The notes below the pieces were generated by a model that ran no database searches, was not told the origin of the DNA, and saw nothing but the letters and a program-made list of their open reading frames with translations. A program made the position numbers and the translations under genes. A stretch of 64,000 bases of DNA. It comes from NP936 sp002726085. Lineage in GTDB: Bacteria > Acidobacteriota > Vicinamibacteria > Vicinamibacterales > UBA8438. The stretch lies in assembly GCA_036012905.1 (NCBI GenBank), contig DASCQF010000038.1:65234-129233 (forward strand). Direction: 5' to 3'. Shown piece after piece: positions 49,433-58,564 of this stretch. How positions within the stretch are numbered: position 1 is the first letter of the stretch; every line of letters begins with the position of its first letter.

Positions 49433-50302
49433 CTACCCGCCGACCGTCACCTCGGTGGCGCTGTCGGGGCTCCAACGCAGCGACTGGGCCTGGCGTTCCC
49501 CCGCGTCAGAGGCGTCGGTGTCGATCTTGCCGTATTTCACGCCGATGAGCTCGGCCAGGATGCTCACTGCTATTTCCTGAGGGGTGACCGCACCTAGGTT
49601 CAACCCGACCGGAGCATGAACGCGCCGGAACTGTTCAGGCGGCATCCCCTCGGCTTCCAACGCCTCGTAGATGCGAGCGACCTTGGCACGGCTACCGATC
49701 AGCCCAAGATAGCGCAGCTGTTTTGGTGCCAGCGCGCGGAGGGCGTCGAGGTCGTGCCGGTGGCCGCGGGTCAGGATGACCGCAAAGGCATGCGCTGGCA
49801 ATATGGCCTGCGTCAGCCACTCCGGTATCGAGTCGACGACGACCTCCTCGGCATCCGGAAACCGCTCGGCGTTGGCGAATTTCTCACGGTCGTCGATGAC
49901 GTGGAGCCGGAAACCGACCGCATGCGCGGCCTTGGCGAGGTGATACGACACATGCCCGGCTCCCACCAGATAGAGCGCAGGGGCCGGTTCGAGCGGTTCG
50001 ATGTACACTTCCATCTGACCTCCACAGATCAGTCCGGAATCTTCCGCAAGGTCGTCTGCCAGCTCGTACTTGGCGATTACCGGCTGTCGTGTCTCTATCG
50101 CCGTCCGCGCCTTCCAGAACGCTTCGTTCTCGTAGCAGCCGCCTCCGATCGTGCCCACCGTCCGCCCATCCGGAAACACCAGCATCTTGGCGCCAACCCG
50201 CTGCGGGGTCGAGCCCTGCGCGCGAATGATTGTCACCAGCGCCGAAGGTTCTCCACGCTTCAGGGCTGCGGCAACCGCCTCGAAGACCTCTTCATTTCTC
50301 AT
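49433..50302 (-). CDS. XdhC/CoxI-family protein
   Basis: 289-aa protein. The N-terminal XdhC_CoxI domain has TIIRAQGSTPQRVGAKMLVFPDG and GTIGGGCYENEAF (residues ~24-63); the C-terminal Rossmann domain has LYLVGAGHVSYHLAKAAHAVGF (~110-131), ILTRGHRHDLDAL and RYLGLIGSRAKVARIYEAL. Family members sulfurate or insert the molybdenum cofactor of xanthine dehydrogenase-type enzymes, but no such enzyme or other Mo genes are near. The client is unknown. Confidence 0.85.
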   Translation of the reverse strand: MRNEEVFEAVAAALKRGEPSALVTIIRAQGSTPQRVGAKMLVFPDGRTVGTIGGGCYENEAFWKARTAIETRQPVIAKYELADDLAEDSGLICGGQMEVYIEPLEPAPALYLVGAGHVSYHLAKAAHAVGFRLHVIDDREKFANAERFPDAEEVVVDSIPEWLTQAILPAHAFAVILTRGHRHDLDALRALAPKQLRYLGLIGSRAKVARIYEALEAEGMPPEQFRRVHAPVGLNLGAVTPQEIAVSILAELIGVKYGKIDTDASDAGERQAQSLRWSPDSATEVTVGG

Positions 50303-50363
50303 GGTATGGTCGCGCCCCCATGCGTCGAACGGCTTCCGCGAGCTGAGTGCGGGGGCGAAGGGC

Positions 50364-51398
50364 TCAGATCAGGATCTCGATATCGCTCTTCGCCTTCAGT
50401 TCCTCGATGAACGCAGCAATTCTGGCCTGCTGTTCCTGTTGGACCAGGAATTCACGAATCTGGACACTGGCCTCGGCAAACGGCACGGTTCGCTCTGCCT
50501 CGCGGCCGACCATCTGGATGACGTGAAAGCCAAACGGCGTCTCGACGACCTCGCTGAGGTCGCCAGGCTCGAGCGCGAACAGGGCTGCCTCGAATGTCGG
50601 GACCGTCTGCCCCCGGACGACGTTACCCAGGTCGCCGCCGTTGGCCGCTGATCCTGGGTCCTCTGAGTGCGTTCGAGCCAGCTCGGCGAAGTCGACGCCA
50701 GCTTCCACGTCGAGCCGGAGGCTGTCGGCACGTTTCCTCGCCTCGGCCTTCTCCTGGTCGCTCGCGTCCGGGCTGAAGCCGATCAGGATGTGGCGCGCCT
50801 CGACGCCGCCACCCTCGGTGAATTCCGCGGCGTGCTGCTCGTAAAACTCCCGCGTGGTTTCGACGTCCACGTTGATGCCCGGCAAGACCTCGGCTTCGAG
50901 CACGCCTTCCACGAGGAGATCCCGTCGAGTCTCCTCACGCAAGTCGTCGATCGTTGTCTCCCAGCTGTCCAGCTGGGTTTGGAACGCTTCATCGTCGGGG
51001 AAGTTGGACCGGATGGTCTCGATACGGGCATCGACTCCGGCGTCGTCAACCACGATGCTCAGGGTTTCGGACTCCTGCACCAGGAGATGGAATGAGACCA
51101 GCCTGTCGAGCACCGACCGATACACCTGGTCCCGAAACTGCGTGGGCAGGGCCTGGCCGGCCTGAATCTCGGCGCTGCGAACCGCTCTCTCCAGTTCTTC
51201 CTTGGTGAGGTTGTGGGTGTTGACCCGTGCCACGATCGCGGGCAGCACTTCTGGGACCGGGTCGACCGTCGGCAGGGTCACTGCATCGGCGGCGACCGCC
51301 GGATCCGGCGGTGTCTCCAGATCGCCGGCGCCGCAGGCAGTTGCCAGCACGAGTGGCACCAACGACATCCATCGATGAGTGTGGAACCATCGTCGCAT
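50364..51398 (-). CDS. PpiC/SurA-like peptidyl-prolyl isomerase lipoprotein
   Basis: 344-aa protein. LVLATACGAGD gives a lipobox with Cys22. After a short linker comes a SurA-like helical N-domain (NTHNLTKEELERAVRSAEIQ...), then one parvulin domain (~residues 200-300; ARHILIGFSPDASDQEKAEARKRAD, FAELARTHSEDPGSAANGGDLGNV, FGFHVIQMVGRE) and a short C-terminal helix. It likely aids folding of exported proteins as a membrane-anchored PrsA/PpiD-type chaperone. Close to the PBP gene upstream. Confidence 0.9.
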   Translation of the reverse strand: MRRWFHTHRWMSLVPLVLATACGAGDLETPPDPAVAADAVTLPTVDPVPEVLPAIVARVNTHNLTKEELERAVRSAEIQAGQALPTQFRDQVYRSVLDRLVSFHLLVQESETLSIVVDDAGVDARIETIRSNFPDDEAFQTQLDSWETTIDDLREETRRDLLVEGVLEAEVLPGINVDVETTREFYEQHAAEFTEGGGVEARHILIGFSPDASDQEKAEARKRADSLRLDVEAGVDFAELARTHSEDPGSAANGGDLGNVVRGQTVPTFEAALFALEPGDLSEVVETPFGFHVIQMVGREAERTVPFAEASVQIREFLVQQEQQARIAAFIEELKAKSDIEILI

Positions 51399-51477
51399 CA
51401 GGCAATTATACGCCGCTCTGGGGGCGAAGCCTCTTCGACTCGACAGTTTCGCCCCTCAGTTAGGGCAGGTCGGCAGG

Positions 51478-53802
51478 TTAGTGAAGCGGGCACACGGCAT
51501 CTGGCTCGGTTCCGTCTCGGAACGCCTCGCGGATTGACTCGGGGCAGCGGGTCGTAGCGCGGAGGCCGGTCGCGGGGTCCACGTCGATGAAAGTGATCCC
51601 GGTGGGTGGACTGAAAGCTGGCGACGGGCGTCCATCGAGGGCGCTGCGCATGAAGTCGGTCCAGATGGGCAGGGCCGCCTGGGCACCGGTCAACCCGAGC
51701 GGACTGCCGTCGTCCATGCCGACCCACACCACGGTCAGCAGGGTGGGCGTGAACCCGGTAAACCAGGCGTCTCGCAGGTCATCCGTCGTGCCGGTCTTAC
51801 CGGCAGCGTCCGCGAGAAAGCCCTGTCGGCGGACGCCGACCGCCGTCCCGCTGTCGAGGGTGCTTGCCAGCATCTCGGTGACGAGAAAGGCGCTGTCAGC
51901 TTCGGCAACGCGACGTGGGGCGTCGACGATCAGGTCGATAGGCGTGTCACCATCGCTGACCCGTAAGATCGATGTCAGTGGCACCCGCACGCCGCCGTTG
52001 GCCAGCACGGTGTAGGCAACAGCCACGTCGAGCGGTGTGGCCTCGAACACGCCCAGCGCGAGCGATGGATAGGCCGGGGGCGTGGCGCCCCCTGAGGATG
52101 CGGCCCACAGATCCGCGACCGCCTGGAACCCAGTTCGTTCGGCAACCTTGACGGCGGCCACGTTCCGTGAGCGGGACAGCGCCATCCGCGCCGTCACCGG
52201 TCCGTCGTAGACATCGCCGTAGTTGGCAGGTTGCCAGGTGCGCCCTTCGAAGACGAACGTTGTCGGCGTGTCGTCGATCAACGACGAGGCGGTAAAAGGG
52301 AACGCCGGGTCGCGCCGTGCCCGTTCGAGCGCCGCCAGGTAGACGAACGGTTTGACGATCGAACCGGGCTGTCTGTGTGCCCGGTCGGCCCGATTGAACT
52401 GGCTTGCTCGATAGGATCCGCCACCGACGAGGGCCCGGATCGCACCAGTCTGCGGCTCAACGGCGATCAGCGCCGCCTGGGGCGGCTCTCCGGCCGCGTC
52501 GGGGAGCTGGCTCTCGACCCGGCGCAACCCCGCGCGCACCGCCGTTTCCGCCAGCCGCTGCAGGTGCACATCGAGGGTGGTCACTATCTGGAGACCGGCT
52601 CTGTCCGCATCCCTGTCTGGCAGTACTTGCTCGAGCTGGTTGTCGACAAGGTCGACAAAGTAGGGCGCTTCGACGTCGTCGGTGTCGGCAACCCCCCGGA
52701 TGGGTGCCCTCGCCGCCGCCAGCGCCTCGTCTGGCGTCAGGAAACGTTGTTCCACCATCGCCTGTAGCACCCCGTTTCGTCGGCTCCGCGCCCGGTCGGG
52801 GTGACGGTCCGGCGCGTGCAGCTGCGGGGCCTGGATGATGCCCGCCATCGTGGCGGTTTCTCCGAGGGTGAGGTTTCGCAGATCCTTGCCGAAGAGCGCC
52901 CGCGCCCCCTGGGCCACTCCGTGAATCGCAAATGAGCCCTGTTGGCCCAGGTAGACGGTGTTCAAATACAGTTCGAGAATGCGCGCTTTCGAGAGCCGTC
53001 GCTCGAGCAGGATTGCCAGCGCCTGCTCGTGCACCTTTCGGGATAGCGTTTGTTCCGGACCGAGCAGGGTGTTCTTGATCAGCTGCTGTGTCAGGGTGCT
53101 CGCCCCGACCAGATACCGGCGGTTGCCCGTGATGTTGGTCACGGCGGCTCCGGCAATGCGGACGGCGTCGACACCGTGGTGGTCGAAGAACCGGTGATCC
53201 TCGGCGGCCAGCACCGACTGTATCACCCGCCGCGGAATGTCGGTCAGCGGAGTGTCACGACGCTTGCGGCGCTCACCCGCATGGAGAGTCGAGAGCAGCG
53301 GCGCGCCAAGCGCCAATCGGTCGATGCTTCCCGCCGGGGGGACATCGATTCCCACGACCCGTTTGGTGCCGCTGGTGTCCACCCCAAATCTCACTCGCAC
53401 TGTGCGGCCGCGCTTGGCGCCGGCAAGCTCGATGAGGGTGATGGCACGGCTGTCGGCGTCGAATTCGCCGGCTCCCCGCGCGCGATCTCGTTGCGTGTAC
53501 CCCAGGTCGTCGAGCCAGCGGACCAATTCGTCGCTGTCGAGGGCCAGTCCGCGGGACAGTTCCAGCGGAGTGGCAAACAGCCGGGTGATCGGCGGTGTCC
53601 AGCCGGCAGCTAGCCGTTCGTCGATTTGCCGGGAGAGCGTCTGGTAGAGAAGGGTCGCGGTCGCCAGGAGCGCGAGGAGCAGGACGGCGAAACAGATACC
53701 GGCCCGGCGGATCCAGGGTCGCACCCGTTTCGACCGTCGCCGGCGCCGCTGCGCGGGCCGTTTCGGCCGGGTTCCCGTCCTGGAGCTGCGGGTGGACTTC
53801 AC
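51478..53802 (-). CDS. Class A penicillin-binding protein (PBP1b-like)
   Basis: 774-aa bifunctional peptidoglycan synthase. A basic cytoplasmic tail (KRPAQRRRRRSKRVRP) and one membrane helix (~36-55) precede a UB2H-like domain (TRLFATPLELSRGLALDSDELVRWLDDLGY). The GT51 domain has AAEDHRFFDHHGVD, STLTQQLIKNTLLG and RRLSKARILELYLNTVYLGQ. The transpeptidase has the nucleophile Ser in QPGSIVKPFVY, SRN in LSRSRNVAA and KTGTT. The UB2H segment points to PBP1b rather than PBP1a. The C-terminus (TTRCPESIREAFRDGTEP) is family-typical. Confidence 0.92.
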   Translation of the reverse strand: MKSTRSSRTGTRPKRPAQRRRRRSKRVRPWIRRAGICFAVLLLALLATATLLYQTLSRQIDERLAAGWTPPITRLFATPLELSRGLALDSDELVRWLDDLGYTQRDRARGAGEFDADSRAITLIELAGAKRGRTVRVRFGVDTSGTKRVVGIDVPPAGSIDRLALGAPLLSTLHAGERRKRRDTPLTDIPRRVIQSVLAAEDHRFFDHHGVDAVRIAGAAVTNITGNRRYLVGASTLTQQLIKNTLLGPEQTLSRKVHEQALAILLERRLSKARILELYLNTVYLGQQGSFAIHGVAQGARALFGKDLRNLTLGETATMAGIIQAPQLHAPDRHPDRARSRRNGVLQAMVEQRFLTPDEALAAARAPIRGVADTDDVEAPYFVDLVDNQLEQVLPDRDADRAGLQIVTTLDVHLQRLAETAVRAGLRRVESQLPDAAGEPPQAALIAVEPQTGAIRALVGGGSYRASQFNRADRAHRQPGSIVKPFVYLAALERARRDPAFPFTASSLIDDTPTTFVFEGRTWQPANYGDVYDGPVTARMALSRSRNVAAVKVAERTGFQAVADLWAASSGGATPPAYPSLALGVFEATPLDVAVAYTVLANGGVRVPLTSILRVSDGDTPIDLIVDAPRRVAEADSAFLVTEMLASTLDSGTAVGVRRQGFLADAAGKTGTTDDLRDAWFTGFTPTLLTVVWVGMDDGSPLGLTGAQAALPIWTDFMRSALDGRPSPAFSPPTGITFIDVDPATGLRATTRCPESIREAFRDGTEPDAVCPLH

Positions 53803-53998
53803 GCCCAGTGTATCGGACGCCGGGCCCGGAGACGGGAGCCCAACTGAATGCCCTGCGGCTGTGGGCTATAGGCTTTAGGCGCACCCTGACGCACAAAGAA
53901 CTGAGGGCCCCGCCGGTAAATAGAAGCGCCGCCAACATCGTGTCCGGCCCAAAGCCCAAAGCCCAAAGCACCGGCCGGGCAGGGCACTCCGGCCCATC
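53803..53998. repeat. PBP-bshC gap with a CCCAAAG heptad triplet
   Basis: CCCAAAG occurs three times in a row at 53948-53968, and a degenerate mirror (ggctataggctttaggcg) lies at 53866-53883. Otherwise nothing is recognised here. Confidence 0.5.
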
Positions 53999-55651
53999 CT
54001 AGATCGTGATCACCCAGTGATGGCTCGCGTCCAAAGTGGGATCGGTCACGAGTCGGTCGATCAGGGCCGGGCCGTATCGGTTCAGGAAATAGACGGCGCC
54101 AACTGCCCGTTCTTGAGGGTTTCCTTGCGGGAAGATCTGCGACTGCGCCCGCGCGAACTGCCGCCGCAAGGTCTGGTCTCGTCGCTTGGCCGCCTGCACC
54201 ACCTTGTTCTGGAGGTTTCGCAGGTCGCGTTCCATGCGCCCAAGCGTCGATTCGGCCGCGCCGCCGAGCGTCGGGTCCACGGTGGCAACGGCCGCTGTCA
54301 GCGACCCCATCCGGTCCCGAATGGTGTCCTCGGCTGCTCGCATCGCCTTGTCCACGCTCTCGGGCAACTGGTCTCCGAGCAATCGGTTCAGCTCCGATTC
54401 ATCCTGTGGGTGGAGCATCTCCATCGCGATGTTGTTTCGACGCAGGAACTTGATGACGGCGGCGTCGACCAGCGTGGCGCTGAGGCGCGGGGCGACCAGC
54501 GGCATCGGTACGCCGAAGTGCGTGTAGACCTGCTTGAGTTGCGCCAGGTAGGCGAGCTCGTTTGGTCCGGCGACATAGCACACGGTCGGAAACAGCCGGT
54601 CTTGCACGATGGGGCGGAGCAGCACATTTGGACCAAGACAGGCGACATCGTCGCGAAGCCGAGTCAGCAGCCGTGTCCGGTCGATTGGCTCATCCCCGAC
54701 CCGGAGCCTGTCACCATCCTGCCGGATGGCGTGGCGCGTTCCCTCGAGCAGAAACAGGGCCACCGAGTCGGGCAGGGGCTCTACTTGTGCGTGAAAACCC
54801 GCGTCGCACAGTTGCTCGCCCGCAACCCGCGCGAGTGACGTGGTCGTGCCCGCGCTTGCGATCTCGCGTTCGAACAGTGCCGAGGCCAGTGGTTTGGCCG
54901 CCGGGTCCGAGGCGTCGAAGACGACCAGGCCGAGATCGCCGAGCAGCTGTTCAATCCAGACCGCGAATGCTTCGACCAGGCCACGTCCGTCCGCGTAAGC
55001 GTGACGAAGCCCGGCCATCAGATCCGGAGTAAAGTCGGTTTCAGGCAACGCAGCCGCCAGGCCGTCAACGGCGGTGGCGACCTCGTCGCCGAGTCGGACG
55101 CTCGCCGCCGGCGTACCGGGCGCGGTCGCCGGTATCGCCAGCGACACGGTTTTGAGCTGGAGGTCTGCATCGAGGATGCCACAACTGCGGATTTCATCGA
55201 GGTCGTGGTCCTCGGCATCCACCCAGAATACGGCGACCGCCGGCACCCCGTGGGCCTGCTCGACCTGTCGGGCCAGGCGGATGGCCGAGATCGCCTTGAG
55301 CAGCGTGTAGAGAGGCCCACCGAAAAGTCCAGCCTGTTGCCCCGTCACGACGGCGACAGCGCGCGGGTCGTCCAGGCGTCCGGTCGCTTCAAACGCCACG
55401 GTCGGGGCGCCGCGTGCCTGCTGCTGCGCCCGGAGGAGCGTCGTAACCGCTCCGTCGATTGCCGGCGAGCGCTCCCGAGCGGCAATGGCGTGCTGCCAGG
55501 CGGACCGGTCAGTGGGATTGCCGGCGAAAAACGGCTCGAGCGCTGCAAAATTGGCCGTGTACTCCGTGGCCAGTCGCCTCATGCCGGGAAATCGCCGGAG
55601 GTCGACTGCAACGGATTCGGGAAAGGTGATGTCAGAGCGATCCGCAGACAC
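53999..55651 (-). CDS. bshC: Bacillithiol biosynthesis cysteine-adding enzyme BshC
   Basis: 550-aa protein of the BshC family, which joins cysteine to glucosaminyl-malate in the last step of bacillithiol synthesis. AVVTGQQAGLFGGPLYTLLKAISAIRLARQ (residues ~102-131) is the nucleotide-fold signature; VFWVDAEDHDLDEI is the active-site block, followed by FPTVCYVAGPNELAYLAQLKQVYTHFGVPMPLVAPR and the long coiled-coil arm (DKAMRAAEDTIRDRMG...NLQNKVVQAAKRRDQTLRRQFA). Start GTG 55651 gives the usual length; the frame is open to 56491 but that part is antisense to the next gene. bshA and bshB are not in the window. Confidence 0.92.
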   Translation of the reverse strand: MSADRSDITFPESVAVDLRRFPGMRRLATEYTANFAALEPFFAGNPTDRSAWQHAIAARERSPAIDGAVTTLLRAQQQARGAPTVAFEATGRLDDPRAVAVVTGQQAGLFGGPLYTLLKAISAIRLARQVEQAHGVPAVAVFWVDAEDHDLDEIRSCGILDADLQLKTVSLAIPATAPGTPAASVRLGDEVATAVDGLAAALPETDFTPDLMAGLRHAYADGRGLVEAFAVWIEQLLGDLGLVVFDASDPAAKPLASALFEREIASAGTTTSLARVAGEQLCDAGFHAQVEPLPDSVALFLLEGTRHAIRQDGDRLRVGDEPIDRTRLLTRLRDDVACLGPNVLLRPIVQDRLFPTVCYVAGPNELAYLAQLKQVYTHFGVPMPLVAPRLSATLVDAAVIKFLRRNNIAMEMLHPQDESELNRLLGDQLPESVDKAMRAAEDTIRDRMGSLTAAVATVDPTLGGAAESTLGRMERDLRNLQNKVVQAAKRRDQTLRRQFARAQSQIFPQGNPQERAVGAVYFLNRYGPALIDRLVTDPTLDASHHWVITI

Positions 55652-55801
55652 AGGGCCACAACTGTCGCAGAGGGTGTCTGGGAGTGTCAAGGTTGTGCCA
55701 ACCGACCGTGGCCAGGGTCGTGGACGGGGGAGGCGCTGACAGGCCGGAAGCCCTCGATCCGTTCTATCGTGTTGAAAAATAGTGCACTTCCGTGTTATTT
55801 T

Positions 55802-58564
55802 ATGAACCCAATTGGAGGTACCGCCCCCCTGACTTACGACGATTCGAGTGCGTCCACACCTCCCGGTGCATTTGGTCCCTATAGGGTGATGCACCAGATC
55901 GGGGCGGGCGTCCTCGGACCGGTCTTCCGGACCTACGATCCGGATGGCGATCGGCTGGTGGCGGTCAAGGCCTTTCACCTCGACATTACCCCCGAACAGG
56001 CCGGGACACTTGCCTCCGCTCTGAACGAAATCGTGCAGGGCGGGTTGTCGCATCCGTCCATCGTGACGCCGGTCGGTGCCGGGCTCTCCGACGGCGTGCC
56101 CTACCTCGCGCTCGAGTATGCGGCTGCCGAGTCGTTGGATGTGGCCATTCGCCACTACGCGCCGGCGGCGCCAGACGCGGCGCTGCCGTTTGCCGTGCAA
56201 CTGGCGGAGGCACTGGATACGGCGCATGCGCGGGGCCTGTTCCACGGTGCGCTGCATCTGCGCGACATCTTCGTGTCGCCCGAGCTCGCGCGTGTCAACG
56301 GTCTGGGCGTAGTCTCGGCGCTCGAACGAATTGGGCTGCGAGGACCGCTGCGGCGGCCCTTCACGGCCCCGGAACAGATAGCGAGCGCCGATTGGGGGAG
56401 CGCTGCCGATCGTTTCGCACTGGCGGCGATCGCCTACGAACTGCTGACGGGGAAGCGGGCGACCGGCCTTGGCGAACAGGATGCCGACCACCTTCTTGCC
56501 CGTGTGCCTGGCGTGCGCGATGCGCGCCGCGTGACACGGCTCTTCGTCGCCGCGCTGGCCGACCAGCCCGAAGCGCGGCCTGGGTCGGCACGGCTGTTCG
56601 TCGATGAGCTCGCAGATGCGGTTGACTGGACTGGGGCCGGTGCGGTTCGGCAGGTCCTGGTCGGAAGTGACGGTGACGCGGGCGACCCGGGGCGCAAGGC
56701 TACGGACGATGGTCCCGTGTTCGCCGTCGAGGGTGTCTCGGAAGGCCTGTCTGCGGGTGCCGAGACGACCGGAACCGAGGGGGCGGCTCTACCAATGGCG
56801 AGAAAAAGAAGACCCGAGAGCACGTCGGAACCGACGTTCGACTGGACCGAGCGGACCCTCGATCGCGGTGATCCCGAGGAGCTCCGCGAACCCAAGGCTT
56901 ATCAGCCACGTCCGCCCGGCGCAGCAGCGGAAGTCGCGCGGTCCGTGGACAAGGACGCCAAACGTGGCGCCGTTCCCGATTTCGAGCGTATCGACACCGT
57001 GCTCGAGGACACGCCCGGCGTCGATGACGGTGTCGACCTCGACGACACATTCCACGTCGACGGAAACGACGACACGGAGCAGGTGCGTATGCCCGCAGCC
57101 GAGTCGCCGCCCGACCAACCGGTGCTGGATCCCGACGCGCTCACCGTTCACGCCGACCGGTCGTCGTTGACGGAGTCTGGCGCGTCGCGGCCTGACGCTG
57201 GAGGCGAGACCGAGCGCCACGACAGCCCGGAGCCGACCGTGAACGATGGCGATGATGGGGAACAGGAAGATGACGAAGTCGATCTCAGTGTCGTCCAGTC
57301 CCGGTACGGGCAGGTGGAGCTGGTAGACCTCGGCTCGGAGTCGGCGAGCGATGACCCAGACAGCCAGGCGGCGGGTGTCTATGAGGCGATTACGCTCACC
57401 GATTTGCAGGAGCGGCTGGGCGACACCGACGGTCTCCCAGAGGAGGACTCGGACGAGGTGGCGGACGAGCGAGGCATTCTGACGGCCCGCCGAGACCCAC
57501 AGGACGAACAGGTCGATGGGGCGGACCATCCCGACGATCGGTCACTGGTGGCGGAGTCTGACGACGGCGCGGATGACGCCGAAGACGATGACCCGTATGG
57601 AAACGACGATGACGATCTCCATGCAGGGGTCATCGCCTCTGGTGTGGCCGATCATGCCGGACACTTGCCGGCGGTGCCGGTGGCACTGATTGCTGCGGTC
57701 ATCACGGTCGCCGCCTTCGCGGTCGGTTTCCGCTGGATGGCCGGCGAACCTGGTGCAACGGACGATCCGACAGTGGCCGAGGCGGTGGTGGCGGACACCG
57801 GTGCTGACGCCGTCGGGGCGGACGTGCCGGCTGAGCCGGCGGCGCCATCGAGTCGGGAGTCCAGCGAGGCCTCCGTGGCCGGCTCGACGGTGGCCGAGCC
57901 GCCGGTCGACGCTCCGGTGGAGACGCCGCGGCCACCGGCGCCTGTCACTGAAACAGTGGAATCGGCGGCGTCTGCGCCAGAGGAGTTCGTGGCGGCGGCG
58001 CTCCCGTCGGAGGAGCCTGCGAGCCCGCCGCCACCGGCCCCGGTCCTTGCAACCGAAGCGACGGTCGCACCGATCGTGTCGGATTCAGAGCCGGCGCCGA
58101 CGAGAGCCGATGGGCGACTGCTGGTGCGGTCGACGTATCCGGGTGTGCTCGTGGTCGTCAATGGTGAAGCGCGCGGTACCACGCCGCTGGCGCTGGCTGA
58201 CTTGTCTTACGGGGCCTACGACGTCCGGCTCTCACGCGAGGGCTTCGAGGCACAGGAACGCCGGCTGGTGATCTCGGAAGACGAGCCTATTGCCGCCATA
58301 AGGGGAGACCTCTCACGTGTGGCCGAGACGCGAACCGCCTCGCTTGGGGTAGGATCTCTGTTCGTCGACACCCGGCCACGTGGCGTGGAGGTGTGGCTCG
58401 ACCGCCGGCTGGTAGGCGACACCCCGATGCTGATACCCGACGTCTCCGCGGGCGCCCACGAGGTCGAGTTCAGATACGACGGCTATCGCGACTGGGCGAC
58501 CACCGTGCAGGTGGGTCCCTCCGTGCAGGCTCGCGTGACCGCGTCACTCGACCACGTCCCCTGA
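55802..58564 (+). CDS. Transmembrane pseudokinase with acidic linker and two PEGA domains
   Basis: 920-aa membrane protein. Residues ~23-270 have the protein kinase fold: Gly-loop IGAGVLGPVF and beta-3 Lys56 (VAVKAF) are kept, but HRD is HGA (His148-Gly-Ala) and DFG is NGLG, so no phosphotransfer is expected. An Asp/Glu-rich linker of ~340 residues follows, a helix (VPVALIAAVITVAAFAVGF, ~625-643), a second Pro/Ala/Glu-rich spacer, and two PEGA domains (~771-845 with GVLVVVNGEARGTTPL; ~850-920 with GVEVWLDRRLVGDTPM) outside the membrane. It may act as a scaffold or sensor for active kinases. Its TGA overlaps the carA ATG by one base, so it is coupled to pyrimidine/arginine genes. Confidence 0.85.
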   Translation: MNPIGGTAPLTYDDSSASTPPGAFGPYRVMHQIGAGVLGPVFRTYDPDGDRLVAVKAFHLDITPEQAGTLASALNEIVQGGLSHPSIVTPVGAGLSDGVPYLALEYAAAESLDVAIRHYAPAAPDAALPFAVQLAEALDTAHARGLFHGALHLRDIFVSPELARVNGLGVVSALERIGLRGPLRRPFTAPEQIASADWGSAADRFALAAIAYELLTGKRATGLGEQDADHLLARVPGVRDARRVTRLFVAALADQPEARPGSARLFVDELADAVDWTGAGAVRQVLVGSDGDAGDPGRKATDDGPVFAVEGVSEGLSAGAETTGTEGAALPMARKRRPESTSEPTFDWTERTLDRGDPEELREPKAYQPRPPGAAAEVARSVDKDAKRGAVPDFERIDTVLEDTPGVDDGVDLDDTFHVDGNDDTEQVRMPAAESPPDQPVLDPDALTVHADRSSLTESGASRPDAGGETERHDSPEPTVNDGDDGEQEDDEVDLSVVQSRYGQVELVDLGSESASDDPDSQAAGVYEAITLTDLQERLGDTDGLPEEDSDEVADERGILTARRDPQDEQVDGADHPDDRSLVAESDDGADDAEDDDPYGNDDDDLHAGVIASGVADHAGHLPAVPVALIAAVITVAAFAVGFRWMAGEPGATDDPTVAEAVVADTGADAVGADVPAEPAAPSSRESSEASVAGSTVAEPPVDAPVETPRPPAPVTETVESAASAPEEFVAAALPSEEPASPPPPAPVLATEATVAPIVSDSEPAPTRADGRLLVRSTYPGVLVVVNGEARGTTPLALADLSYGAYDVRLSREGFEAQERRLVISEDEPIAAIRGDLSRVAETRTASLGVGSLFVDTRPRGVEVWLDRRLVGDTPMLIPDVSAGAHEVEFRYDGYRDWATTVQVGPSVQARVTASLDHVP

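Noticed and set aside
55772..55801. Promoter TTGAAA-18-TATTTT before the pseudokinase gene
   Set aside because: The -10 would abut the ATG, placing the start point inside the gene; probably only an AT-rich patch.
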